Below are positions 1-7,300 of a stretch of 22,449 nucleotides of DNA, one piece after another. The stretch comes from UBA7398 sp963978235 (GTDB lineage Bacteria > Actinomycetota > Actinomycetes > Nanopelagicales > Nanopelagicaceae), in NCBI GenBank assembly GCA_963978235.1, contig CAXBQM010000011.1, positions 1-22,449 on the forward strand, in the 5' to 3' direction. A program made the position numbers and the translations under genes. Under the pieces are notes generated by a model, which ran no database searches, had not been told where the DNA came from, and saw only the letters and a program-made list of their open reading frames with translations. How positions within the stretch are numbered: position 1 is the first letter of the stretch; each line of letters begins with the position of its first letter.

Positions 1-97
1 GAGTTGATTCAACATTACCTTCCTCGGAACATAAGTGCTGCCAAAACTTTCTTCTCTTGAGTCCAAGATTGACTCGCACTAATTTGACGACAATCAT
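1..97 (-). CDS. TadE-like pilus assembly protein, N-terminus only (cut by window edge)
   Basis: An ATG at 97-95 opens a frame that stays open to base 1, giving 32 residues. The start overlaps the stop of the preceding pilin-like gene as ATGA, the same 4-bp coupling used elsewhere in this operon. The peptide has a basic leader (KLVRVNLGLKRRKFWQ) followed by SEEGNVEST. That resembles the start of TadE/TadF/TadG-like pseudopilins, where a short basic cytoplasmic stretch precedes a Glu-containing cleavage or membrane-entry motif of the 'ERGSAVVEF' type. Position after the small pilin gene in a tad operon supports the call. The hydrophobic segment expected next lies outside the window, so membership is inferred from the motif and the context. 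It could be TadE or TadF; I cannot separate them. Confidence 0.6.
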   Translation of the reverse strand, partial: MIVVKLVRVNLGLKRRKFWQHLCSEEGNVEST

Positions 98-378
98 CCG
101 ATGCTGTTCATTGAATCAAGTGAGTGCTTGAGGATTTCGCTTAAACGCGGAGCAGCAATAGCCCAGATAGCTGTAACCAAGCCAGTTGTCATTAATACTA
201 CGAGAACCCAACCAGGTACATCGCCTCGCTCATCGGAAAACCTCTCCCGAAGATTCAATTTCCTTATTTGCATATTCACATTGGAAATACGGCTGTGAAG
301 TTTCGTGAGATATCCCCTAACGATTTTGCGCATGTTGTGGAATTTCACGGATATTTGTCGAGCTGTTGTTCTCTTCAT
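94..378 (-). CDS. Small Flp/Tad pilin-like membrane protein
   Basis: This 94-residue protein lies in a tad operon just after tadC. It has a basic N-terminal half (about residues 1-45, many Lys/Arg), then the motif DERGDVPGWVLVVLMTTG and one hydrophobic segment (about residues 56-76), then a short tail. The ERGDVPGWV-LMTTGLV pattern followed by a single membrane helix is what I recall for the small pilin-like proteins of actinobacterial tad loci. They are thought to form or prime the Flp fibre after cleavage by a prepilin peptidase; no such peptidase is in the window. The ATG at 378 is preceded closely by AAGGGAAAA, a weak ribosome site. The frame stays open further upstream through a repeat array but offers no ATG, GTG or TTG there. 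The stop overlaps the next gene by 4 bp. The unusually long basic leader is odd. Confidence 0.75.
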   Translation of the reverse strand: MKRTTARQISVKFHNMRKIVRGYLTKLHSRISNVNMQIRKLNLRERFSDERGDVPGWVLVVLMTTGLVTAIWAIAAPRLSEILKHSLDSMNSIG

Positions 379-386
379 TTTTCCCT

Positions 387-458
387 TTCTTCGTTCGCTT
401 CTTCGTTTGATTCTTCGTTCGCTTCTTCGTTTGATTCTTCGTTCGCTTCTTCGTTCGC
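387..458. repeat. Six tandem 12-bp repeats between tadC and the pilin gene
   Basis: Six exact-length units follow one another with no spacer, each TTCTTCGTTCGC or TTCTTCGTTTGA on the plus strand, in the order A-B-A-B-A-A. The array occupies most of the tadC-pilin gap. Because the unit is a multiple of three, all minus-strand frames stay open through it. One frame reads (ANEE/SNEE)n and ends in a TGA that overlaps the pilin ATG as ATGA. The pilin frame itself reads (RRES/RRKI)n. No conventional start codon precedes either reading. Confidence 0.95.
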
Positions 459-497
459 TAGCTCTCTTACTTAATTCGTCGATGGTTCATTTCCGCG

Positions 498-1337
498 TCA
501 GGTCACTATTGATAAAGCTCTTAGAGATGGAAGCAGCGCGAAAATTATTGAGATGGGAAGAATCAGAAAGACAATGGGAATCATGAGTTTTAACTCTGCT
601 TTCCCTGATTTTCTTAAGAGTTCTGCTTTGTAAGTTGATCGAGACTCGTTTGTTTGATTTGCCAAAACCACGCTGAGAGAACTTCCTCGTTCAATAGATA
701 GAGCAAGCGCATCAGTGAATCTTCGCAAGGAACGTGACTGAGATGCTTCTGCTGCACGATCAAGTGATTGTGTGATGGTGAAACCTTCTCGATGAAAATC
801 AATGACTGACTCGAAAATCTCTGAAATTCTACTTTGAGGAAATTGCGTTAAATACTCTATTCCACTTCTAAGACTCTCCCCTGCGTTTACAAGAAGAGAG
901 AACATCACAATCATTGATGGCAGTTCGGAATCGATTGCGGCAATTTGAGATCGCAATTTTGCATCACTTACAAATTTACGCCATGTAATTGCCACTACTG
1001 TTGAAATTAAGAAAAATAAGATTTCGACAATCATTATTGGTAAATTCCCGTTCATTACGATATTTAAAGTCAATAAAAATACAAAACTTGTGAACGTAAT
1101 GGCAAGAAATTCAATGATGAATAGCGAATTGGATTGGCAATATTCCGTTACCCAAGAAATCGGTTCTTTTAGAATTGATAATCTCGAATTATTGGCTCGT
1201 CTATTTTTGATTTTATGTAGTTCTTTTAGCGTAATCGCCTCTTTTGTATTACTCGCACTCAGGTGATCGTCTAGAACAAGTTTGACGCTGACGAGAATTA
1301 TCGGAAAAAGAAGAACCGTAATAAGAAATGACATCAT
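498..1337 (-). CDS. tadC: TadC-like inner-membrane pilus assembly protein (T2SS F family)
   Basis: The 279-residue protein is a membrane platform component of the Tad/Flp pilus machine. It has an N-terminal membrane segment (1-20), two central hydrophobic segments (about 72-95 and 100-120), a cytoplasmic T2SSF-type domain (about 130-245) and a C-terminal hydrophobic segment. The stretch KAELKLMIPIVFLILP near the C-terminus matches the family signature in which a K-rich turn leads into the last helix. It starts inside the end of tadB (ATGA overlap at 1334-1337), so the two are translationally coupled. Order tadA-tadB-tadC-pilin is typical. The tadB/tadC assignment rests on gene order and the T2SSF fold, and I am confident of the family. 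Confidence 0.85.
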   Translation of the reverse strand: MMSFLITVLLFPIILVSVKLVLDDHLSASNTKEAITLKELHKIKNRRANNSRLSILKEPISWVTEYCQSNSLFIIEFLAITFTSFVFLLTLNIVMNGNLPIMIVEILFFLISTVVAITWRKFVSDAKLRSQIAAIDSELPSMIVMFSLLVNAGESLRSGIEYLTQFPQSRISEIFESVIDFHREGFTITQSLDRAAEASQSRSLRRFTDALALSIERGSSLSVVLANQTNESRSTYKAELLRKSGKAELKLMIPIVFLILPISIIFALLPSLRALSIVT

Positions 1338-2098
1338 AATATTTCCAGCTCGCGAGCTTTCAATCGCTTATCAGCAAATAGTCGCGGAGGTTCAGGAATA
1401 CGACCGACTACATTCATCCAAATGAATGCAATGAGAGTTATTCCCGCACCACACATAAGAACCAACATTCCAGAGGCGGTTGAATAGGTTGCACGAGTGC
1501 TTGCTTGCGTAGAAAGAATCATCAAAAGCAGCCAAGGGGCAAGCGATGCGAGAACTGCTGAATTCTTTATCCAGCTTTGCTTAGCCTTAATTTCTTCGCG
1601 CAGCGCGACGTTATCTCGGAAATACTCACCAAGAAGTCTTAGGACAATTCCTATGTCTCGCCCACCTAATTTTCTTGCGATGATAAGAGATTCGGAGATT
1701 AAGTCCGCTTCAGCACTCTTACTTCTCACTTTGAGTTGATTCATAACGTCACTAAAATTCATACCATTCACATGAAGGTTTGCAATCTCAGAAAAGATTT
1801 TTCTACTTACCGCTGGACCTCGCATTGAGAGAGTCATAATGCATTCGCTGAGGGAAAGACCAGATTGCAGACCTGAAACAATGTGATCAATTACTTCCGG
1901 CCAAGATTTTTCAAGTTCTTGTGAAACTTTCGCACTTCGAGAACGCTCTACTTGTATAGGAATAATTAAGGCTGCTATGCAAAGTGCTATTGCAATATTT
2001 CTGGTTCCAGTCAAGGAGTAAACGAAAAGGAAGAGAAAGAGATACGTCAGGATGTAGAGAGTTGCGCTAAAGAAAGTGAGCTTTTTAAAAATAATCAC
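1334..2098 (-). CDS. tadB: TadB-like inner-membrane pilus assembly protein (T2SS F family)
   Basis: This 254-residue protein has paired N-terminal hydrophobic segments (about 8-45), a cytoplasmic T2SSF domain (about 65-175: WPEVIDHIVSGLQSGLSLSECI, then ALREEIKAKQSW), and two C-terminal membrane helices (about 182-230). The 'lasGlsgGlSl.eAl' pattern in the first half and the charged loop before the last helices are characteristic of TadB/GspF platform proteins. These sit in the inner membrane and work with the TadA ATPase in pilus assembly. The start overlaps tadA by 4 bp and the end overlaps tadC by 4 bp. It is somewhat shorter than proteobacterial TadB, as is usual in actinobacteria. Confidence 0.87.
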   Translation of the reverse strand: MIIFKKLTFFSATLYILTYLFLFLFVYSLTGTRNIAIALCIAALIIPIQVERSRSAKVSQELEKSWPEVIDHIVSGLQSGLSLSECIMTLSMRGPAVSRKIFSEIANLHVNGMNFSDVMNQLKVRSKSAEADLISESLIIARKLGGRDIGIVLRLLGEYFRDNVALREEIKAKQSWIKNSAVLASLAPWLLLMILSTQASTRATYSTASGMLVLMCGAGITLIAFIWMNVVGRIPEPPRLFADKRLKARELEIL

Positions 2099-3114
2099 TT
2101 CGATTTTCCTTCTTGTGGCATCATTTTCTCAAATCGATCATCAGTCCATCGCCAAAGCCATTCGGTTTCAATATGTTCACCTTCTATGCGCTTTGTAACG
2201 TGGACAATTTCCGTAACACGTCTTAAAGAATCACTGCAGAGTTGCATTTGGATAACTAAATCAATAGATCGTGCTACAAGTGGGGTGATAAATTCATAAG
2301 AAATATTTTCACCTGCAAGCAACGGAAGCGTTTGTAGTTTTCGTATCGCATCACGCGCGGAGTTTGCGTGAATTGTTGCCATGCCAGGTAATCCAGAATT
2401 TAACGCTATCAATAAATCAAGTGATTCAGCTTCGCGTATTTCACCGATGATTATTCTTGAAGGACGCATACGAAGCGATTCTTTAATGAGCCGGCGCATG
2501 GAAATCTCACCGTAACCTTCGAGATTTTCCGACTTGGTTTGGAGTGCAATCAAATCTGGCAATTTCGGCTTGAGTTCAAAAACTTCTTCTATCGTTATGA
2601 CTCTCTCGCTGCCGGGAATCTCATTTGCCAGGGCGTTTAATAGGGTTGTTTTGCCAGCTTGAGTTGAGCCACTAATCAAAATATTTTTTCCAGAATTTAA
2701 CGCAGCTCTGAGTGAGTCTGCCATTTCAATAGTGAGGACTTGCATTTCGCATAATTGAAGTAGCGACTTTTCTCGCGCGATATGTTTTCGAATATTTACT
2801 GCCCAGTGTTCCGCAGTAACTTCGGGAATTGCTACATGAAGACGACTACCGTCAGGAAGTCGAGCATCTACAAATGGATGTGATAAATCCAATCGGCGTC
2901 CGCCCCACATCAGACACCGCTCAATGATGTTTGCTACTTCTTCTTTCGTGAGAATTAAATTTGTTAATTCACTTTTGCCATTCCGTGCAATAAAAATTCG
3001 AGCCGGCGAATTAATCCAAATTTCCTCGATAGTTGGATCTTCGATGAAAGGTTGTAATGCGCCAAGAGGCGAGCTGTCAGATTGATCTCGGTCTGTAAAC
3101 GCTGCAACAGTCAT
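2095..3114 (-). CDS. tadA: TadA/CpaF-type secretion ATPase of the Tad pilus
   Basis: This 339-residue hexameric ATPase would power Flp pilus assembly. The N-terminal domain (about 15-110) has the CpaF-style 'IEDPTIEEIWINSP' start. The nucleotide-binding domain shows a Walker A motif GSTQAGKTT (149-157; the usual form is GGTGSGKTT), an Asp-box equivalent ITIEEVFEL, a Walker B region MRPSRIIIGEIREAES (216-231) and a His-box ATIHANS (246-252). The Walker A Gly-Ser to Gln-Ala change is mild and keeps the GKTT core. The ATG at 3114 is chosen because an in-frame stop lies about 11 codons upstream with no other start between. An AGGAAA sits about 12 nt before it, and the ATG overlaps the stop of a small upstream ORF. 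There is no TadZ/Ssd gene next to it, unlike many actinobacterial tad loci. Confidence 0.93.
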   Translation of the reverse strand: MTVAAFTDRDQSDSSPLGALQPFIEDPTIEEIWINSPARIFIARNGKSELTNLILTKEEVANIIERCLMWGGRRLDLSHPFVDARLPDGSRLHVAIPEVTAEHWAVNIRKHIAREKSLLQLCEMQVLTIEMADSLRAALNSGKNILISGSTQAGKTTLLNALANEIPGSERVITIEEVFELKPKLPDLIALQTKSENLEGYGEISMRRLIKESLRMRPSRIIIGEIREAESLDLLIALNSGLPGMATIHANSARDAIRKLQTLPLLAGENISYEFITPLVARSIDLVIQMQLCSDSLRRVTEIVHVTKRIEGEHIETEWLWRWTDDRFEKMMPQEGKSK

Positions 3115-3293
3115 TGGCGCAGACTTTCCTTTATCCCGACATATTCACCTGCTCTTTCCACATGGCAGGTTAAAAAAGAAGTATTAATCACTCTGGGTAA
3201 CAACTGAATTACTTTGTGCAATGTGAGGGAATGAGCGTGAGATTGAGAGTGTGATTGAGAGTGGGAATTTAGATCGAAGCTACTTCTAGCCAA
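3111..3293 (-). CDS. Doubtful 60-residue ORF with Ser/His/Gln repeats, coupled to tadA
   Basis: A TTG-started frame overlaps the last 25 bp of the GGDEF-like gene and ends in an ATGA overlap with tadA. Its N-terminal third reads a low-complexity SHSQ/SHAH stretch produced by 12-bp DNA repeats. The rest (LHKVIQLLPRVINTSF, then LTCHVERAGEYVGIKESLRQ) has no family I recognise. In its favour, it fills the only gap in the upstream half of the operon and has the same 4-bp coupling as its neighbours. Against it, the start codon is poor, no clear ribosome site is visible and the composition is repeat-driven. It may be a translated leader keeping ribosomes on the mRNA into tadA, or non-coding. Confidence 0.3.
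   Translation of the reverse strand: MARSSFDLNSHSQSHSQSHAHSLTLHKVIQLLPRVINTSFLTCHVERAGEYVGIKESLRQ
3226..3261. repeat. 12-bp direct repeats between the GGDEF-like gene and tadA
   Basis: Two near-identical units, TGAGATTGAGAG (3238-3249) and TGTGATTGAGAG (3250-3261), differ at one base. A third, decayed copy lies at 3226-3237 (8 of 12 matches). The period is the same as that of the array before the pilin gene, but the sequence differs. Confidence 0.8.
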
Positions 3294-3808
3294 TCCACTA
3301 GTGACATGCCCGCATCACGAACGAAAATTTGAGTATTTACCGCCACGCTGCTTCCAGAAACCAAACTTCTCAATGAATTGGTCTCTGGTCCATCATGCTC
3401 GTCACCATCTGTTGGCGCTTTATAAATAATGGGAAATGAATCATTTTCCATTTTCTTCAATTCCTTTTGCACTCTGTTGAGGGCTACTAAGGCTTCAGCT
3501 CGGTCACCATGAATAAGAATGGCGAACTTCTCGAATCCAATCCGCGAAAAATACTCATCGCCTCGTAAACTTTGTTTGAGAATCAGAGATATCATCATTA
3601 AAAAGTCAATCATTTTCTTAGCTAAAATAGTGCTCGCTGAAAAATCAATAGTGATTAGTGCAAGCTTTTCATTATTTCTATCGCTTCGGCGAATGTCGCG
3701 CTGAAGTAAGTCATAAAAGTAACTTGGAGTATGTGTAAGTGTGATTGGGTCAATCAAGCCATTAATCTCAAATGGAAGTTCTATCCGCCGCACATCAGAA
3801 GTAGTCAC
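3269..3808 (-). CDS. Degenerate GGDEF-domain protein heading the Tad operon
   Basis: The 179-residue protein covers the length of a single GGDEF domain. Family landmarks are visible in order. DPITLTHTPSYFYDLLQRDI (20-39) corresponds to the usual 'DPLTGLPNRR.F...L'. LALITIDF (49-56) corresponds to the metal-binding Asp strand. SRIGFEKFAILI (88-99) corresponds to 'aRlGGDEFaill'. The signature GGDEF is replaced by GFEKF, so the residues needed for GTP binding and diguanylate synthesis are not kept. No RxxD I-site is evident five residues upstream. It is probably an inactive fold used for binding, perhaps a c-di-GMP or protein-interaction module controlling the pilus; this role is inference. There is no sensor domain or membrane segment. 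The GTG start at 3808 is the first start in the frame. No strong ribosome site is visible. Confidence 0.75.
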   Translation of the reverse strand: MTTSDVRRIELPFEINGLIDPITLTHTPSYFYDLLQRDIRRSDRNNEKLALITIDFSASTILAKKMIDFLMMISLILKQSLRGDEYFSRIGFEKFAILIHGDRAEALVALNRVQKELKKMENDSFPIIYKAPTDGDEHDGPETNSLRSLVSGSSVAVNTQIFVRDAGMSLVDWLEVASI

Positions 3809-3954
3809 CTATTGAGCAAATCACAAATGTGTCGGGCTGGAAAGTAAATATTCACCCCTCTATTTCTTATGAGGGTATTAAAAGATATTTCTAGATGCGG
3901 AGAGATAGCGTGAATCACCTGAGCTAGATAGAAAAGAGCAAGATAGAATGCGGC
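3809..3954. promoter_or_regulatory. Divergent intergenic region between Tad operon and kgd-side genes
   Basis: These 146 bp must hold promoters for the leftward pilus operon and the rightward small membrane protein. It contains a short inverted repeat (CCCTC ... GAGGG around a 10-nt AT-rich loop, about 3856-3875) and three AGATAG copies between about 3900 and 3950. I could not pick a convincing -10/-35 pair for the pilus operon. Confidence 0.4.
3944..3949 (+). promoter_or_regulatory. -10 box TAGAAT giving a probable leaderless transcript
   Basis: TAGAAT ends 5 nt before the ATG at 3955, placing the transcription start at or next to the start codon. No Shine-Dalgarno is present. The -35 region is not recognisable. 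Confidence 0.5.
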
Positions 3955-4308
3955 ATGAAAACTCATCGCCTCGCTTTCTCCCTTGCTTCACTCGAGGGAC
4001 TTGCGTTGATTGGGCTATCGGTCTATCTCGTTGTGAGCGCCATCTTTAGGTCGACGACTGAGATGGATGCGCTGATTGCAATGATTGCGTTCTCATTCTT
4101 CGCGGGAACAGGGCTATTGGTATCTGCGAAGGGAATTAAAGATAAGCGCCACTTTGGTCGTGCGCCGATTGTGTTAGCGAATGCAATCGCAATTGGTGTC
4201 TCGTATTACATGACCACTGGAACTCGGGCCATGATTGGAATTCCGCTCGGGATATTTGCCGCTGTGACGCTAATCGCGGCGCTCTTTGCAATACCTGAAG
4301 CACAATAA
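3955..4308 (+). CDS. Small four-helix integral membrane protein, function unknown
   Basis: This 117-residue protein has four hydrophobic segments (about 10-32, 40-59, 69-86 and 92-113) separated by short loops, with a basic loop KGIKDKRHFGR between helices 2 and 3. I do not recognise a named family with a known role. Similar short 'integral membrane protein' genes occur in actinobacteria, but I cannot assign a function. It lies 39 bp upstream of kgd in the same direction. The ATG at 3955 follows a -10-like TAGAAT by 5 nt, which supports this start and suggests leaderless expression. Confidence 0.75.
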   Translation: MKTHRLAFSLASLEGLALIGLSVYLVVSAIFRSTTEMDALIAMIAFSFFAGTGLLVSAKGIKDKRHFGRAPIVLANAIAIGVSYYMTTGTRAMIGIPLGIFAAVTLIAALFAIPEAQ

Positions 4309-4311
4309 ATT

Positions 4312-4326
4312 CGCCCATGCGGGGCG
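4312..4326 (+). promoter_or_regulatory. Small GC hairpin and -10-like box in the kgd leader
   Basis: CGCCC and GGGCG (4312-4316 and 4322-4326) can pair around ATGCG, between the membrane protein stop and the kgd GTG. A TAGGCT at 4334-4339 lies 8 nt before the GTG and may be a -10 box. There is no T-run, so this is not a standard terminator. Confidence 0.3.
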
Positions 4327-4347
4327 GGCTAGATAGGCTGTGCCACC

Positions 4348-7300
4348 GTGACTGCGAACCTGACACCTGAGAACCACTTCGGTGGCTCATTTGGTTCCAA
4401 CGAGTGGCTCGTTGACGAGATGTATGAAAATTTTCAACGCGATCCCAATTCAGTCGATCAAAACTGGCGAGATTTCTTTAGTAACTACAAACCAGGTGCG
4501 GGAATTAGTGGTTCACCTGTAGGTGGCGCTCCTAAAGGCGGAACACCTCCAGTTCCCAAATCAGTGGCGCGTGAAGCGGCGGCAAAAGTTGCGACGGTAG
4601 TGAGTGCGCCGGTTAATGCACAGACGAGTGCGCAAGTAAGCGCTGCAACACCACAAGAATTCGTGCCACAAGCAACGGTGCAAACACCGGTTGTGCAACG
4701 CAGTACAACTCCTGCACAGGCTCCTGCTAAACCTGCACCAACTGTGACAAATCCCGATGCATCAGTAGAACCTATTCGTGGCGTCGGTGCGCGGGTAGTG
4801 CAGAGCATGGAAGCCTCGTTAAGCGTGCCAACTGCAACGTCAGTTCGCGCAGTCCCAGCAAAATTACTGATTGATAACCGCATCGTGATTAACAACCATA
4901 TGAAACGCGCGCGCGGTGGCAAAGTTTCCTTTACGCATCTCATCGGCTTTGCAATGATCAAAGCGCTGAAGCAACTTCCAGAGATGAACAATTTCTACAC
5001 GGAAGTTGATGGCAAACCCGCAGTCGGTAAACCGCAACATATCAATCTTGGAATCGCAATCGATTTGGCAAAGCCGGATGGTTCACGGCAACTTCTTGTG
5101 CCATCAATCAAGGCGTGCGAGTCCATGGATTTCCTTCAATTCTGGCAGGCATACGAAGAGACAATTAAGAAAGCACGGAGTGGAACTCTCACTGTCGAAG
5201 ATTTTGCCGGCACCACTGCATCGCTTACCAACCCCGGCACCATTGGAACTGTTCACTCTGTCCCCCGATTAGTCGTTGGCCAAGGGTTAATCCTTGGTGT
5301 TGGTGCGATGGATTATCCGGCGGAATTCCAAGGCGCAAGCGAAGAGACGTTGGCTAAATTAGCAATCAGTAAAGTCGTAACACTTACAAGCACATACGAC
5401 CATCGCATTATTCAAGGCGCTCAATCCGGTGATTTCTTGCGGATTATTCACGAACAACTTCTCGGCAATGATTTTTACGATGAAGTTTTTGCCGCGCTGC
5501 GCATTCCATATGTACCAATTCGATGGCTGCAAGATATTCAGGTCACCACTGAAGATGAGATTAATAAGACCGCACGCGTTCAGGAATTGATTAATGCATA
5601 TCGAGTCAGCGGACACTTGTTAGCCGATATCGATCCACTGACTTACATCCAGCACTACCACCCTGATCTTGATGTCGTAAATCATGGATTAACGCTCTGG
5701 GATCTTGACCGAACTTTTGCAACCGGTGGATTTGGTGGAAAGCCCCACGCAAAACTTCGCAAAATTCTCGGTCGTTTACGCGATTCATATTGCCGATCAA
5801 TCGGCGTTGAATATATGTACATTGAAAATCCTGACGAGCGACAATGGCTCCAAGAACATATTGAAATTGGCGCACCACAAATGGCGCGCGAAGAACAGAT
5901 GCGAATTCTGCAGAAACTCAATAGCGCCGAAGCTTTTGAATCGTTCCTCCACACGAAATTTATTGGACAGAAACGTTTCTCGCTCGAAGGTGGCGAATCC
6001 GTCATTCCACTCCTCGATGCCATCGTTTCATCAGCAGCCGATGCTGGTCTTGATGAAGCATGTATCGGTATGCCACATCGCGGTCGACTCAATGTGCTCG
6101 CCAACGTTGCTGGTAAATCGTATGGCCAGATCTTCCAAGAGTTTGAGGGAAATTACGTTGAGAATTCAGTACAAGGATCAGGCGATGTGAAGTATCACTT
6201 GGGAACAAGTGGCACTTTTACTTCACCGGCTGGTTCGACAACTCAGATCTATCTCGCTGCAAACCCATCTCATTTGGAAGCAGTGAATCCTGTTCTTGAA
6301 GGAATTGTCCGTGCAAAACAAGATAAATTAAATAAGAAAGAAGCATTCTCTGTTCTACCGATCTTGATCCATGGCGACGCCGCTTTTGCTGGACAGGGCG
6401 TGGTTGCCGAAACACTGCAAATGTCGCAACTTCGTGGCTATCGCACTGGCGGAACGATTCACGTCATCATCAATAATCAAGTGGGCTTTACGACCTCGCC
6501 ACATTCATCACGCTCTACTCGCTACGCCACCGATGTCGCAAAGATGATTCAAGCCCCGGTCTTCCATGTTAACGGCGATGATCCGGAGGCATGCGTTCGT
6601 GTAGCGCGCATCGCTTTCGAGTACCGACAACAATTTAAAAAAGATGTCGTGATTGACATGGTCTGCTACCGACGTCGCGGGCATAACGAAGGTGATGAGC
6701 CAAGTTTTACCCAGCCACAGATGTATTCACTTATTGATGCAAAACGTTCGACTCGCAAGCTTTATACCGAAGCGCTCGTTGGTCGCGGTGATATTACTGA
6801 AGCTGATGCCGAAGAGATGGCAAAAGATTTCCAAGTTCAACTCGAATCAATTTTCAACGCTGTTCATAACGTTGAACCGCAATCTGATCCACATTTCAAA
6901 GCGCCAGAAGTTACTGCGCCAGAAAGCGTCACTACTTCAATTTCAGAGAGCGTTGCTCGCAAGATTATGGCGACACAAACCGCGGTGCCAGAGAACTTCA
7001 CTGTTCATCCAAAACTTATGCCACAACTGCAACGACGCCTTGCGGCACTTGATGATGCAACCATTGATTGGGCTGGTGGCGAAGCGCTCGCATTCGGTTC
7101 CCTGCTCTTAGACGGCCATCCCATTCGCCTTGCCGGACAGGATGCACGACGCGGCACCTTTAGTAATCGACATGCGGTCATCATTGATAAAGAGAATGGT
7201 TCGGAGTGGACACCACTTCGCGGTTTGATTTCTGACGAGAACCAATTCTTTGTTATTGATTCACTCCTCTCTGAGTACGCAGCGATGGGATTTGAATACG

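Noticed and set aside
387..458. Possible CRISPR array
   Set aside because: The units are 12 bp, directly abutting, with no spacers and no cas genes.
268..474. Plus-strand ORF with a Ser/Phe/Ala-Asp repeat (SFASSFDSS...)
   Set aside because: It is the mirror image of the 12-bp DNA repeat, runs against the tad operon and has no ribosome site.
4485..4991. 168-codon minus-strand ORF inside kgd
   Set aside because: It lies opposite the Ala/Pro-rich linker and E2 domain; its Thr/Ala/Gly/Cys-rich composition is a shadow of codon use on the coding strand.
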